DNA from: Sphingobium nicotianae
GTDB taxonomy: Bacteria > Pseudomonadota > Alphaproteobacteria > Sphingomonadales > Sphingomonadaceae
Length of the DNA: 64,000 nucleotides
Assembly: GCF_018603885.1 (NCBI RefSeq)
Contig: NZ_JAHGAW010000003.1
Coordinates: 62,001-126,000 of the forward strand
Reading direction: 5' to 3'
Shown here: positions 18,106 through 27,022 of the stretch, piece after piece
Position numbering within the stretch: the first letter of the stretch is position 1
Layout: each line of letters opens with the position of its first letter
Position numbers and translations under genes: made by a program
Notes under the pieces: model-generated
Seen by the model: only the letters and a program-made list of their open reading frames with translations
Told to the model about the DNA's origin: nothing
Database searches by the model: none

Positions 18106-19698
18106 TCAGCCCGCCAGCACGCGTTGATGGAGCCGCCCGATCGCGTCGAGCGAGGATGTGATGCCGCCTTCCTGCCAGGCAGGGATGTAGGAGGCATGCT
18201 CGCCGGCCAGCAGGATGCGGCCGTCGATCTGACAGAGATTCTTGTAATGCTCCTTGCGGGCATCGTCGCTCCACCGGCCGAAGCAGCCCTGCGTCCAGGG
18301 CACGCGGTGCCAGCCGACCGCCACGCCGTTCATATACTCGTCCTTGTATTGGGGATGGATCTGCGACCCCCACTCGACGGTGCGCGCGACGCGCTCGGCC
18401 GGCGGCAGCGAGGTATATTCATAGGCGCCCGCGCCGAAGCTGTAGGCGCCGAGCAGCACGCCCGGTCCCTTGTCGCCATAGCGTGTGCTTGGATAGCTGA
18501 TCTGGGCGATCGGCAGATCGGTGTTGGTAATGCCGCCGTAGATGAACTCGTCCTGCTCCCAGAAGCGCCGCTTGAACTCCAGCCCGACCTTCAAGCCCGC
18601 CTCATAGGGCACGGCGTGGATGGCGTTGGTCATCTCGGGGCCGACATTGATCTCGATCTGGCTCAGGATCGAGAGCGGGATCGTGCAGAAGCACCAGTCG
18701 GCGCTGGCCTTCAGCTTCTCGCCGGTCTTGGTGTCCTGATAGTCGACGGTGACGCCCTTGTCGTCCTGCTTGATCGCGACGACCTTGCTGTTCAGGCGGA
18801 CATATTTGCCGACCTGCTTCTCGAAGCCCCTGGCGACCATGTCCATGCCGCCGACCGGCTGGAAGATCGCATTCTGGTGATCGGTGGAGAGGTTGGTCGA
18901 GATGGCACGCCACAGGCCGGACTTGAGGACCGTGCTCAGGTCCATCGGCTCGGACGGGATGCCCTCGGCGGTGAGGCCGCCACCGGGATATTTGTCCCAG
19001 CCGCGCCGCTCGCTCGATTGCGGGCCTTTCACATAGCGATAATTCTTGTCCAGAGCGCCCCAGCTGCGCAGCGCCGCGAGCAGGATTTCCTTATCTTCCT
19101 TCGTGACGTCATCGTTCAGCGCGTCCTTGTTGACCGCCTTGACCAGCAGTTCGCCGACATGGCCGTAGAAATCCGCCTGGATCGGGCCGTAGCGCTGCGG
19201 CTTGCCGCCGAACGCCTTGGTCGAGTGGACATAGGCATTGTAGTTGAGCTGCATGAACGGCTCGAGCGCGACACCCAGCTCCATGCAGTAATGCATGATG
19301 CCGCCATGATTGTACGGGATGCGCCAGGGGCCTGGATTGATGTAATTGCCCGGCGCGAACTCGACCTTCTGGGTGGCGCCGCCCAGCTCGGTGAAGGTGT
19401 CGCCGCCGCGCAGCGTCCAGCTCCGCCCGCCGACGCGGTTGTTATATTCCAGCACCTGCACCTTGTAGCCGGCGCGGCTCAGCTCCAGCGCGGCGACGAG
19501 GCCCGCGACGCCCGCGCCTAGGATCAGCACGCTCGCGCCCTTGGGATCGCCATCGAGCTTGATCGGGCCCTGGAACGGGGAGGCATGGGCCTGGCCGAGC
19601 TGCGACATCGCCATATACATGGCCGACGCGCCGGCGGTGCGGCCGATCAGGGTCAGGAGATCGCGCTTGCTCATCGGCAGGGCGTTGTTTTGCGACAT
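18106..19698 (-). CDS. Flavin monoamine oxidase family protein, exported, next to cytochrome c
   Basis: Seen: 530 residues. N-terminus has SKRDLLTLIGRTAGASA and a cleavage-like AHA, resembling a twin-arginine signal with Lys-Arg in place of Arg-Arg. FAD site VLILGAGVAGLVAALELSRA (about residues 56-75) ending in an acidic VLEYN, then GGRSWT; C-terminal FAD motif LLAGEHASYIPAWQEGGI. Known: these enzymes oxidise primary or secondary amines through FAD; in NicA2 the acceptor is an adjacent cytochrome c rather than oxygen. Inference: this is an extracytoplasmic amine dehydrogenase feeding the downstream cytochrome. Substrate unknown. Confidence 0.9.
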   Translation of the reverse strand: MSQNNALPMSKRDLLTLIGRTAGASAMYMAMSQLGQAHASPFQGPIKLDGDPKGASVLILGAGVAGLVAALELSRAGYKVQVLEYNNRVGGRSWTLRGGDTFTELGGATQKVEFAPGNYINPGPWRIPYNHGGIMHYCMELGVALEPFMQLNYNAYVHSTKAFGGKPQRYGPIQADFYGHVGELLVKAVNKDALNDDVTKEDKEILLAALRSWGALDKNYRYVKGPQSSERRGWDKYPGGGLTAEGIPSEPMDLSTVLKSGLWRAISTNLSTDHQNAIFQPVGGMDMVARGFEKQVGKYVRLNSKVVAIKQDDKGVTVDYQDTKTGEKLKASADWCFCTIPLSILSQIEINVGPEMTNAIHAVPYEAGLKVGLEFKRRFWEQDEFIYGGITNTDLPIAQISYPSTRYGDKGPGVLLGAYSFGAGAYEYTSLPPAERVARTVEWGSQIHPQYKDEYMNGVAVGWHRVPWTQGCFGRWSDDARKEHYKNLCQIDGRILLAGEHASYIPAWQEGGITSSLDAIGRLHQRVLAG

Positions 19699-20107
19699 TC
19701 TGTTCTTTCCCCGCAGGTAGCACCGTGAGCGGACTCCTCGTCCACGGGACAGCGCGCACCCGTGAGTCCGACTCGGGCGGAAGACCCTGAAAGAGCGCCG
19801 CCGTCATGGTGCCGTGATCGCTCCCCGCGCGCCAAGAGTTGATACGCTGTTTTGCTTATTCCCGTGGCGGAGCGGGGTCTGGCAGGGAACGAGGTTTCGG
19901 CAACGCATGCCAATAAGCCCCTCCCCTTCAGGAAGGGGTGGGGCTGGACGTCCCATGATGAGCGGCGCGCGGCTAGCGCAGCGGCGTCCCCCACCCCAAC
20001 CCCTCCCCTGAAGAGGAGGGGCTAACTTATCCCGTGGGGATGGCCCTCACGGCAAGCGCATCCTATAGACATTGGCGCAAGCGCCCGGCAGACGGCGCAT
20101 CCGGACG
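19699..20107. other. 409-base divergent intergenic region holding a bipartite palindrome
   Basis: Lies between the divergent amine oxidase and acyl-CoA synthetase starts. The part next to the amine oxidase (19699-19900) must contain its promoter, although no clear -35/-10 pair is evident. The part from 19915 to 20027 is a bipartite repeat, annotated separately. The remaining 80 bases lead into the synthetase. I see no coding sequence; open frames here are low-complexity Pro/Arg/Ser translations of the repeat. Confidence 0.5.
19916..20023. repeat. Bipartite purine/pyrimidine palindrome
   Basis: Left unit 19916-19945 pairs AGCCCCTCCCCTT with AAGGGGTGGGGCT (one mismatch). Right unit, about 19990-20023, pairs CCCCTCCCC-type pyrimidines with GAGGAGGGGC. 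The right unit is an imperfect inverted copy of the left, so the whole is an inverted repeat of two hairpins around about 45 bases, the same architecture as the element at 2042-2132 but with different sequence. Related single hairpins occur at 13175-13200 and 21940-21962. Confidence 0.7.
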
Positions 20108-21928
20108 ATGGAGAGCCTGAGTTTGCGTGCCTTCGAGCATTTCCCGAGCCTGACCGCTTTGTTTTTCACGCGCGCCGCCGAGCGCGGTGAGCGGCCCTTC
20201 CTGTGGACGCGGGAAGAGGCTGGCTGGGTGTCGATCAGCTGGGCGGAGGCCGCGCGGCGCGTCTGCGCCATGGCGCGGGCGCTCGCGGAGCTGGGCATCC
20301 GGCCCGGCGACCGGGTGATGCTGGTCAGCGAGAACCGGCCGGAATTCTGCATCGCCGATCTCGCCATCATGACCGCGGACGCGATCACCGTGCCAACCTA
20401 CACCACCAACACGACGCGCGATCATGAGCATATCATCGCCAATAGCGGCGCGCGGGGTGTGATCTTCTCGACAGCGAAGATCGCCAAGGCGCTGATGCCG
20501 GCGGTGGTGCGATCGCCGATGCATCTCGCGATCAGCATGGAGCCGATGAGCTCGATGCAGAGCTCGACGGTGGAGATCTGTCACTGGGATGCGCTGATCG
20601 CGGCGCACCCGGCCGATCCCGCCGCGACCGCCGCCGCCCTCACCGCGACGCGCGACGACATCGCCTGCCTTATCTACACCAGCGGCACCGGCGGCGCCCC
20701 GCGCGGCGTCATCCAGCATCACGGATCGATCCTGTGTAACGTGGAAGGTTGCATCGATCTTATCGCCGGCGATTTCGGGTGGGATGAAGAGGTGTTCCTG
20801 TCCTTCCTGCCGATCAGCCATGCCTATGAACATAGCGGTGGCCAGTTCCTGCCGATCGGCCTGGGCGGCGAGATCTATTATGCCGAGAGCCTGGAAAAGC
20901 TCGCCGCCAATATCGCCGAGGTGCGCCCGACGATCATGGTGGTGGTGCCGCGCCTGTTCGAGCTGCTGCGCACCCGCGTCTCCAAGGCGATCGAGAAGCA
21001 GGGCAAGCTGCCCGCCATGCTGCTTGAGCAGACCCAGCGGCTTGGCGCCAAACGCTATACCAATGGCGGCAAGCTGCCGATCTGGGACTGGCCGCTGCAG
21101 GCCGTTCTCGACCGCACGATCATTCCCAAGGTGCGCGACCGGTTCGGCGGACGGATCAAGGCCCTGGTCTCGGGCGGCGCGCCGCTCAATCCCGAAGTCG
21201 GCATCTTCTTCGATGCGCTCGGCCTCACCTTGCTGCAGGGCTATGGCCAGACCGAGGCGGGGCCGGTGATCAGCTGCAACCGGCCCTCGGCCGGCCTCGC
21301 GATGGACACGGTCGGCCCGCCACTCAAGAATGTCGAGGTGGCGATCGCCGAGGACGGCGAGATCCTCGTGCGCGGCGAGTTGGTCATGAAGGGCTATTGG
21401 CACAACGACGCCGAGACCGCCCGCGCCATCCAGGGCGGCTGGCTGCACACCGGCGACATCGGCGAGTTCGACGGCAATGGCCGGCTCAAGATCACCGACC
21501 GCAAGAAGGACCTGATCGTCAACGACAAGGGGGACAATGTCGCGCCCGCCAAGCTGGAGGGCATGCTGACGCTCCAGCCGGAGGTCGGCCAGGTCATGGT
21601 CTATGGCGACCGGCGGCCGAACATCGTCGGCCTGATCGTGCCCGATCCCGACTGGATGAAGGAATGGGCGGCCGTGCACGGCAAGCCCGCCGAACTCGCC
21701 GTGCTGCGCAACGACCCTACGTTCCTCGCGGACATCCGCGCCGCCGTCGATCGGGTCAATGCCGATCTCTCGGTGATCGAGAAGATCCGCCGCTTCGCGC
21801 TCGCCGACGAGCCCTTCACCATCGACAATGAAGAGCTGACCCCCAAGCAGTCGATCCGGCGACACGTTATCCGCGCCAGATATCAGGACCGGCTGGACGG
21901 GCTCTATGGCGCACGAGCGGAGGACTGA
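20108..21928 (+). CDS. AMP-dependent long-chain acyl-CoA synthetase
   Basis: Seen: 606 residues. P-loop CLIYTSGTGGAPRGVIQHHG near residue 195 (variant of YTSGTTGxPKG), ALVSGGAPL near 355, LLQGYGQTEAGPVISC near 377, GWLHTGDIGEFDGNGRLKIT near 450, and the catalytic Lys region near the end (LTPKQSIRR). Known: activates long-chain fatty acids to acyl-CoA via acyl-adenylates, membrane associated, related to FadD15 of actinobacteria. Start ATG 20108 gives a compact N-terminus; a codon at 20072 would add 12 residues. Expressed alone; converges with the small lipoprotein gene across a hairpin. Confidence 0.93.
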   Translation: MESLSLRAFEHFPSLTALFFTRAAERGERPFLWTREEAGWVSISWAEAARRVCAMARALAELGIRPGDRVMLVSENRPEFCIADLAIMTADAITVPTYTTNTTRDHEHIIANSGARGVIFSTAKIAKALMPAVVRSPMHLAISMEPMSSMQSSTVEICHWDALIAAHPADPAATAAALTATRDDIACLIYTSGTGGAPRGVIQHHGSILCNVEGCIDLIAGDFGWDEEVFLSFLPISHAYEHSGGQFLPIGLGGEIYYAESLEKLAANIAEVRPTIMVVVPRLFELLRTRVSKAIEKQGKLPAMLLEQTQRLGAKRYTNGGKLPIWDWPLQAVLDRTIIPKVRDRFGGRIKALVSGGAPLNPEVGIFFDALGLTLLQGYGQTEAGPVISCNRPSAGLAMDTVGPPLKNVEVAIAEDGEILVRGELVMKGYWHNDAETARAIQGGWLHTGDIGEFDGNGRLKITDRKKDLIVNDKGDNVAPAKLEGMLTLQPEVGQVMVYGDRRPNIVGLIVPDPDWMKEWAAVHGKPAELAVLRNDPTFLADIRAAVDRVNADLSVIEKIRRFALADEPFTIDNEELTPKQSIRRHVIRARYQDRLDGLYGARAED

Positions 21929-21939
21929 GAGCGCATAAA

Positions 21940-21962
21940 GCCCTCCTCTGAAGAGGAGGGGG
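21940..21962. terminator. Hairpin between convergent acyl-CoA synthetase and lipoprotein genes
   Basis: CCCTCCTC and GAGGAGGG form an eight-base stem around TGAA, extendable by one G-C pair. It lies 12 bases after the synthetase stop and just before the convergent lipoprotein stop. There is no T-tract on either side, so termination activity is a guess from position; it may simply be another copy of the purine/pyrimidine repeat family seen at 13175 and 19916. Confidence 0.45.
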
Positions 21963-21970
21963 GAAGCAAC

Positions 21971-22381
21971 CTATTTCCCCGCCGTCTTGTAGGGAATGAA
22001 ATCCCCCAGCGCGCAACTGCCGGTCATCGATCCGCTGGTCAGGTTCACCACATGCGCGATGTCGCCCCGGCAATATTGGCTCGCGTCCAGCCTGTTCATC
22101 ACCAGCGTATCGCCCTGCGCCAGGCCATGGCATGACCCCTGCAGATTGTTCCGGTAGAGCAGGTCCTTGTTGACCCGATAGACGAGTATGTTGTCGCCCA
22201 GCACCTGCAACTTGCTGCTGTCGTAGGAAGAGATGCAGCTCACCGGCGCGCCGGCGACCTTGCCCGCCAGCAACCGCTCCAGGTCCTTCGCCTCACGCAC
22301 GCCCAGCTGCGGCTCGGTCGGCGCACCCTGCGTGCAGGCGGCGAGACCAAGCAGCCCCAAGGGGAGAATGATCCTCTTCAT
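21971..22381 (-). CDS. Small lipoprotein, DUF6491-like
   Basis: Seen: 136 residues. Signal peptide with lipobox LAAC (LLGLAACTQG, Cys near residue 16). Mature part has four further cysteines spaced as VSCISSY, QGSCHGLAQG, SQYCRGDIA and GSCALGDF, the pattern of DUF6491 lipoproteins (two probable disulfides). Known: function of the family is unknown; periplasmic or outer membrane. Start at ATG 22381 because an upstream extension is basic and would precede the signal peptide. Separated from the MmcQ gene by 122 bases, so probably a separate unit. Confidence 0.78.
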   Translation of the reverse strand: MKRIILPLGLLGLAACTQGAPTEPQLGVREAKDLERLLAGKVAGAPVSCISSYDSSKLQVLGDNILVYRVNKDLLYRNNLQGSCHGLAQGDTLVMNRLDASQYCRGDIAHVVNLTSGSMTGSCALGDFIPYKTAGK

Positions 22382-22503
22382 ATCCGTCACTCCTCTCGCC
22401 CCTCTTTTCGGCCCGGCGAGACTAGCAGATTTTGCCGCTCCTCGCATCCTCCATGACGGACACGCGCCGTCCGGACCTTGATGTCGGCCCCCAGGCGCAC
22501 CGC

Positions 22504-22893
22504 TCAACCGTCACCATCAGCGAGCGCGGCCCGCTGCTTGCGTGTCAGGCTGGCGCGGACCAGATCATGGCTCTGGTCGACCAGCCGCGCGACCTCCTCC
22601 TCCGGCACATCCGACGCCAGATCGACGCTGATCCAGAAGCGCTTGTCGAGATGCGAGCGATGGCCGATGCCCTGATAGCGCTCGCGCAGCAGCTCTGCCT
22701 GGAAGGGATCGCATTTGACGATCACGTAGGCCTCCCCGCGCAGCGATAGGATCGCGAACATCTTGCCCATGATCTTGTACATCGCCGAGAGCGGCAGTTC
22801 CGCGCGCGGCGGCGTGTAATGGTCGACTGTCACCGTCGGCCAGGCATCGAGCCGCGCCTTGAGGGCCTCTCTGGCGGCCTCGGGCGACCTCAC
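22504..22893 (-). CDS. MmcQ/YjbR family protein
   Basis: Seen: 129 residues, one domain. Motifs YKIMGKMFAILSLRGEAYVI, VIVKCDPFQAELLRERYQGI, and KRFWISVDLASDVPEEEVAR, followed by a helix with LVDQSHDLV, are standard for MmcQ/YjbR, a family with a CyaY-like fold and proposed DNA binding. Known function is unclear. The ATG overlaps the end of gloB by four bases (22890-22893), so this is the last gene of a coupled operon with glyoxalases and nitronate monooxygenase. Confidence 0.9.
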   Translation of the reverse strand: MRSPEAAREALKARLDAWPTVTVDHYTPPRAELPLSAMYKIMGKMFAILSLRGEAYVIVKCDPFQAELLRERYQGIGHRSHLDKRFWISVDLASDVPEEEVARLVDQSHDLVRASLTRKQRAALADGDG

Positions 22894-23618
22894 CCCTTGT
22901 CCTTCTCCGCGCGCCGCCGCGCCAGCTCCGCCACGCTATCCGCGCGCAGGAAGGGATTGGTCGCCCGCTCCTGCCCGATGGTGGTGGGCACCGTCGCTTC
23001 GTTCCGCGCGCGCATGGCCTCGACCTGCGCCACACGTGCCCGCACAGCCGGATTGTCAGGCTCGGCACGCAGGGCATATTTGCCGTTGGAGAGCGTATAT
23101 TCGTGCGCGCAATAGACCCGCGTCGCGTCCGGCAGAGCCTCGAACCGGCGCATGTTCGCGTACATCTGCTCCGCCGTTCCCTCGAACAGGCGCCCGCAAC
23201 CCATCGCGAACATCGTGTCACCGACGAAGATGACCTCATCCTGCGCGAAATGATAGGCGATATGCCCGCCGGTATGCGCCGGCACGGACATCACCATCGC
23301 CTCATGATCGCCGATGCGCACCCGGTCCCCCTCGCCCACGGGCCGGTCGACATTGGGAATCCTGGCCAGCTCCGCGGCGGGCGCTGTCACTTTGGCGCCT
23401 GTCACAGCCACGATCTCCGCATTGCCGCCGATATGATCGCCATGCCAGTGCGTGTTCCAGATCTGGCTGATCCGCCAGCCCTTCGCATCCGCCGCCGCCA
23501 GCACCGGCGCGGCCACGGCGGGATCGACGACCAAGGTCTCATCGCTCGCCGGATCGTGAACCAGCCAGACATAATTGTCGTTGAGCACCGGCACGCGGAG
23601 AATGTCTAGATCAGCCAT
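22890..23618 (-). CDS. gloB: Hydroxyacylglutathione hydrolase (glyoxalase II)
   Basis: Seen: 242 residues. Metallo-beta-lactamase motif THWHGDHIGGN near residue 58, then VPAHTGGHIAYHF, VFVGDTMFAMGCGRLFEG with the bridging Asp, and YCAHEYTLSNGKYAL; the C-terminal RATNPFLR helix of glyoxalase II is present. Known: hydrolyses S-lactoylglutathione to D-lactate and glutathione. It is in the same operon as a glyoxalase I gene (24683-25114), so the full methylglyoxal pathway is encoded here. Start overlaps the nitronate monooxygenase stop by eight bases. Confidence 0.96.
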   Translation of the reverse strand: MADLDILRVPVLNDNYVWLVHDPASDETLVVDPAVAAPVLAAADAKGWRISQIWNTHWHGDHIGGNAEIVAVTGAKVTAPAAELARIPNVDRPVGEGDRVRIGDHEAMVMSVPAHTGGHIAYHFAQDEVIFVGDTMFAMGCGRLFEGTAEQMYANMRRFEALPDATRVYCAHEYTLSNGKYALRAEPDNPAVRARVAQVEAMRARNEATVPTTIGQERATNPFLRADSVAELARRRAEKDKG

Positions 23619-24699
23619 TCATGGTCTCCAGATGGGCTTGCGCGTCCTGCGCGATGGCACGAGTCAAAGCCTCAGCGTCCTGCGGGCGGACCCGCGTGGC
23701 GCCCGCCCCGACCCACAGGGACGAATAATCGTTGCGCCCCGCCGCTTCAGCGGTCGCGCGCAGCGGTGTGATCGCGTTCGAGGCATAGGGGAAAGCCGGC
23801 GCCTCCGCGCGGATTGCGCCGAGTTCCCGCATCAGGCGGTTGCGGATGCCGCGCGCCTCGCGCCCGGAGAAGAGATTGGTGAAGGCCGCATCCGTCGCCG
23901 CGTCCGTCCCCAGCAAGGCGCGGAACGGCGGCGCGATCAGGCTCTGTGGCGTGGCGAGATAGGCGGTGCCGATCTGAACGGCGCTCGCGCCCGCCTGCAA
24001 CGCCGCCGCCATGTCCGCACCATCGACGATGCCACCGGCTGCGATCACCGGCACGTCAACCCGCTCGCGCAGCAGCTCGGCCAGCGGCGTGGGCTCGTGC
24101 CGCTCGCCCAGAAACCAGCCTGAATGCCCGCCCGCTTCCGCACCTTGCAGGATGATCGCGTCGCAGCCCCGCGCAGCAAGGAAGCGCACTTCCTCCCGCG
24201 TCGTCGCACTGGCGAGCACCACTGCGCCCGTCGCCCGCACGCGCGCCAGCAGCCCCGCCTCGGGTAAGCCGAAATGGAAGCTGACGATCTGCGGTCGCGC
24301 CTCCTCGATGATCGCGCACATCGCCGCGTCGAACGGGCGCCGCAGCGGCGCTGGCGGACCTTCGCCGACGCCTTCCTGCGCATAATAAGGCGCGAGCAGG
24401 GCTCGCCAGGCGCTCTCGTCTGGCGGCTCGGGCAGATGGTGGCAGAAGAAATTGATGTTGAGCGGCCCGCTTGCCACCCCTCGCACCTCGCCAATCTGTG
24501 CGCGCAGCTGCTCGGCCGAGATCGTCGCGGCAGGTAGCGAGCCGACCGCGCCGCCCTTCATCGCCGCGATCGCCAGCGCTACGCCGCCAGCGCCCGCCAT
24601 CGGCGCCTGCACGATCGGCACCTGCGCGCCGGTCAGGGCGAGGAAGGCGTCCGACGCGGCAGGCCAGCGCGCCACTATCCGGCTACCATTCGCCCACAT
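23611..24699 (-). CDS. Nitronate monooxygenase family flavoprotein
   Basis: Seen: about 362 residues, FMN-binding TIM barrel of the 2-nitropropane dioxygenase family. [20 protein letters not shown] near the N-terminus, [10 protein letters not shown] near residue 75, [25 protein letters not shown] with the catalytic His, [20 protein letters not shown] and GTAYLAT phosphate-binding elements are all visible. Known: oxidises alkyl nitronates such as propionate 3-nitronate; cytoplasmic. Start ATG 24699 overlaps the glyoxalase I end by 17 bases; a GTG at 24672 would be a shorter alternative that removes the overlap. Confidence 0.92.
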   Translation of the reverse strand: MWANGSRIVARWPAASDAFLALTGAQVPIVQAPMAGAGGVALAIAAMKGGAVGSLPAATISAEQLRAQIGEVRGVASGPLNINFFCHHLPEPPDESAWRALLAPYYAQEGVGEGPPAPLRRPFDAAMCAIIEEARPQIVSFHFGLPEAGLLARVRATGAVVLASATTREEVRFLAARGCDAIILQGAEAGGHSGWFLGERHEPTPLAELLRERVDVPVIAAGGIVDGADMAAALQAGASAVQIGTAYLATPQSLIAPPFRALLGTDAATDAAFTNLFSGREARGIRNRLMRELGAIRAEAPAFPYASNAITPLRATAEAAGRNDYSSLWVGAGATRVRPQDAEALTRAIAQDAQAHLETMNG

Positions 24700-25114
24700 T
24701 AGGCATGGACGCCCACGGCTCGGCCGGCTCGAGATGCCCGTCCTGCAGAAGCTCGACCGAGATGCCATCCGGCGAGCGCACGAAGGCCATGTGCCCGTCG
24801 CGCGGCGGCCGGTTGATTGTCACGCCGCCATCCATCAGCCGCTGGCAGGTCTCGTATATATTCTCGACTCGATAGGCGAGATGGCCGAAATTGCGGCCGC
24901 CGGTATAATGCTCCCCCGCCTCGCCTTCCGGCGGCCAGTTATAGGTCAGCTCCACCTGAGCATCTTCATCTCCCGGACAGGCCAGGAAGACGAGCGTGAA
25001 GCGCCCCTGCTCGTGCGAGAAGCGCCGCACTTCCTCGAGGCCGATCAGGTTGAAGAAACGGATGGTGGCGTCGACATCCGTCACGCGGATCATCGTGTGG
25101 AGATATTTGGGCAT
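24683..25114 (-). CDS. gloA: Lactoylglutathione lyase (glyoxalase I), VOC family
   Basis: Seen: 143 residues. [20 protein letters not shown] at the N-terminus carries the first metal His; VELTYNWP and [20 protein letters not shown] carry Glu and His ligands; [16 protein letters not shown] holds the last Glu. Known: isomerises the methylglyoxal-glutathione hemithioacetal to S-lactoylglutathione. Start ATG 25114 is the family-typical start; longer frames upstream read as basic shadow sequence. First gene of a four-gene overlapping operon with nitronate monooxygenase, gloB and an MmcQ-like gene. Confidence 0.95.
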   Translation of the reverse strand: MPKYLHTMIRVTDVDATIRFFNLIGLEEVRRFSHEQGRFTLVFLACPGDEDAQVELTYNWPPEGEAGEHYTGGRNFGHLAYRVENIYETCQRLMDGGVTINRPPRDGHMAFVRSPDGISVELLQDGHLEPAEPWASMPNVGEW

Positions 25115-25238
25115 GGCGGCGGCTCTCCGTGGACAGGCTGAAGTCTCCCCGCGCAAATAGGCTTGTGCGATGGCCGGGAAAAGAGCGGATTTCGCAATCC
25201 GTCGTCCAGCCCCTTCACAAGGCGCGGAGCAGAATCCC

Positions 25239-26192
25239 TCAGCGCCCCTCCGGCTGGGCTTTTCCCGGCGCAGAAGCAGGCTCGGGCCCGAGCTGAGCCA
25301 GATAGTCGCTCGCCTGCTTCTGCACGTCGCTGTCCTTGCTCGCCAGTTCCTGTGCGCGCTTGAGCGCGGCACGAGCGGCGGCGTCGCGATCGCCGGAGAG
25401 CGCATAGATGACGCCCTGCTCAAGCGCGATGGCGGCATCGTCGCGGGCACGTGCGGCGGCCTGCTCGATATGCGTGCGCGCAAGCGGCAGGTCGTTCATG
25501 CGCCGTGCCAGGGTCGCCGAGAGCAGCCAGGCAAGCGGGTCGTCCTTGGCCAGCACGATCGCCTGATCGAGATCGGTTCGCGCGCCCTTGAGATCGTTCG
25601 CCGCGACGCGGGCGCGGGCGCGATCGAGGTGGATCTCTCCCGTCGCCAGGGTCGCCGGGAGCGGCGCGGCCAGCGCCGTATCGAGATCGCGCACGGCACG
25701 CGCACTATTGCCGGCGATCAACGCCGCATTGCCGGCCTGCGACCAGAGCCTTGCCTTGGTGACGACATCGAGATCGCTCGCCGCCGCGCCACGCTCGAAG
25801 GCGTCGGCCGACTCTGTCCAGCGCTCGGCCCGGCCCAGCGCATAGCCATGACATTGCGCGGCATAGGCGCCGCCGCCCTTGGCGTCCCAGGCCAGCGCGA
25901 TCCTGACCCCATCGGCCGGATCGACATTCGCCCTGGCGAGGCAGTCGGCGAGCTTGTCCGCAATCCCCGGCGGGACGACCGCCGCCAGCGCGGCGCGGTC
26001 ATCCTGGGTCAGCACCGGTGTGGTGGACGGCGGCGTGCCGGTCGTGGTCGGCGCAGGTGAATAGACGGTGTCGGCGTCGGCCCGGCGCTTCTCGTCGCGA
26101 TGGCGCAGCAGCGCCTCGATCTCGGGCGGCTGCGGCTCGGTCAATTGGGCGAGCTGGGTAAGCGCCAGCGCGGCAGTCAGGAAGATCGACAT
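25239..26192 (-). CDS. TPR-repeat protein, probably secreted
   Basis: Seen: 317 residues. Hydrophobic N-terminus [17 protein letters not shown] looks like a short signal sequence, then an acidic and Pro/Thr-rich part, then about four TPR-type helical pairs (roughly residues 110-300) such as [20 protein letters not shown] and [20 protein letters not shown]. Tail is Pro/Ala-rich. Function unknown; TPRs mediate protein contacts. The ATG shares one base with the hydrolase stop (TGATG at 26191-26195 region), so the two are coupled. Confidence 0.82.
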   Translation of the reverse strand: MSIFLTAALALTQLAQLTEPQPPEIEALLRHRDEKRRADADTVYSPAPTTTGTPPSTTPVLTQDDRAALAAVVPPGIADKLADCLARANVDPADGVRIALAWDAKGGGAYAAQCHGYALGRAERWTESADAFERGAAASDLDVVTKARLWSQAGNAALIAGNSARAVRDLDTALAAPLPATLATGEIHLDRARARVAANDLKGARTDLDQAIVLAKDDPLAWLLSATLARRMNDLPLARTHIEQAAARARDDAAIALEQGVIYALSGDRDAAARAALKRAQELASKDSDVQKQASDYLAQLGPEPASAPGKAQPEGR

Positions 26193-26947
26193 CAGGTCTC
26201 CGTCAGGCGGGCCACCATCTCGATCAGCAGGGTGATATCCTGCGGGCGCGAGAGGCGATGATCACCGTCCTTGACGAGAAGCGTCTGCACGTCGCCTGAA
26301 CGCAGCTGCTCGGCGATGCGCGGCGCGATGTGCCAGGGCACGTCCGAATCCGCCTGCCCCTGCAACAGCCGCACCGGGCAACCGACCTCGATCGGCTTGT
26401 CCAGCAGCCGCAGCGCCTCGCCCGATTCCCAGAAGGCATGCGTCGTCACATAGGGCTGGTCGCCATAGGGCGTCGGCTCGACCAGCCTGCCCTCCCGCCA
26501 GATGTCCTCCTTCTGGTCGGCGGAGAAGCCCCAGTCAGTGAAGTCCGGCGCCGCTGCGATGCCGACGAGTCCCGCGACTCGTTCACCCAGCTCTTGCGCC
26601 AGTAAGAGCGCCAGCCATCCGCCCATCGACGAGCCGATCAGGACGAGCGGTCCTTCCGGCGCGACGGCGTCGATCACCAACCGCGCGTCGTCCCGCCAAC
26701 TCGCCAGCGTGCCGTCCTCGAAATCGCCTTCGCTCTCGCCGCAGCCGGCATAATCGAGGCGCAGCATCGCGCGGTCCTCGCGCCCGGCCCAGTCGTCGAG
26801 CGCCAGCGCCTTGCCGCCCTGCATGTCGGACATATAGCCGGGCAGGAAGACCAGCGTCGGGCCGTTGCCGGCGCGGTAACGATAAGCGAGGCGCAGGCCA
26901 TCCGGGCGAGTCACGAAGGAGGGAGGAGCGAGCGAGATGTCAGTCAT
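26192..26947 (-). CDS. Alpha/beta hydrolase (ABHD10-like)
   Basis: Seen: 251 residues. LVFLPGYMSDMQGGKALALD (oxyanion side), LRLDYAGCGESEGDF, the nucleophile elbow VLIGSSMGGWLALLLAQ with Ser near residue 106, an acidic site in LLQGQADSDVPW and the C-terminal His in VKDGDHRLSRPQ. This series matches the ABHD10/palmitoyl-protein thioesterase-like group of serine hydrolases. Known: relatives act on thioesters or glucuronides; bacterial substrates unknown. No signal peptide, so cytoplasmic. Upstream gene of a two-gene unit with the TPR protein. Confidence 0.9.
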   Translation of the reverse strand: MTDISLAPPSFVTRPDGLRLAYRYRAGNGPTLVFLPGYMSDMQGGKALALDDWAGREDRAMLRLDYAGCGESEGDFEDGTLASWRDDARLVIDAVAPEGPLVLIGSSMGGWLALLLAQELGERVAGLVGIAAAPDFTDWGFSADQKEDIWREGRLVEPTPYGDQPYVTTHAFWESGEALRLLDKPIEVGCPVRLLQGQADSDVPWHIAPRIAEQLRSGDVQTLLVKDGDHRLSRPQDITLLIEMVARLTET

Positions 26948-27022
26948 GACCGGGGCTTAGGCCAATATGCGCCAGAGGTCACCAGCCCAAAGCCGGGTTT
27001 TCGAAACAGCGTATCGGCGACG

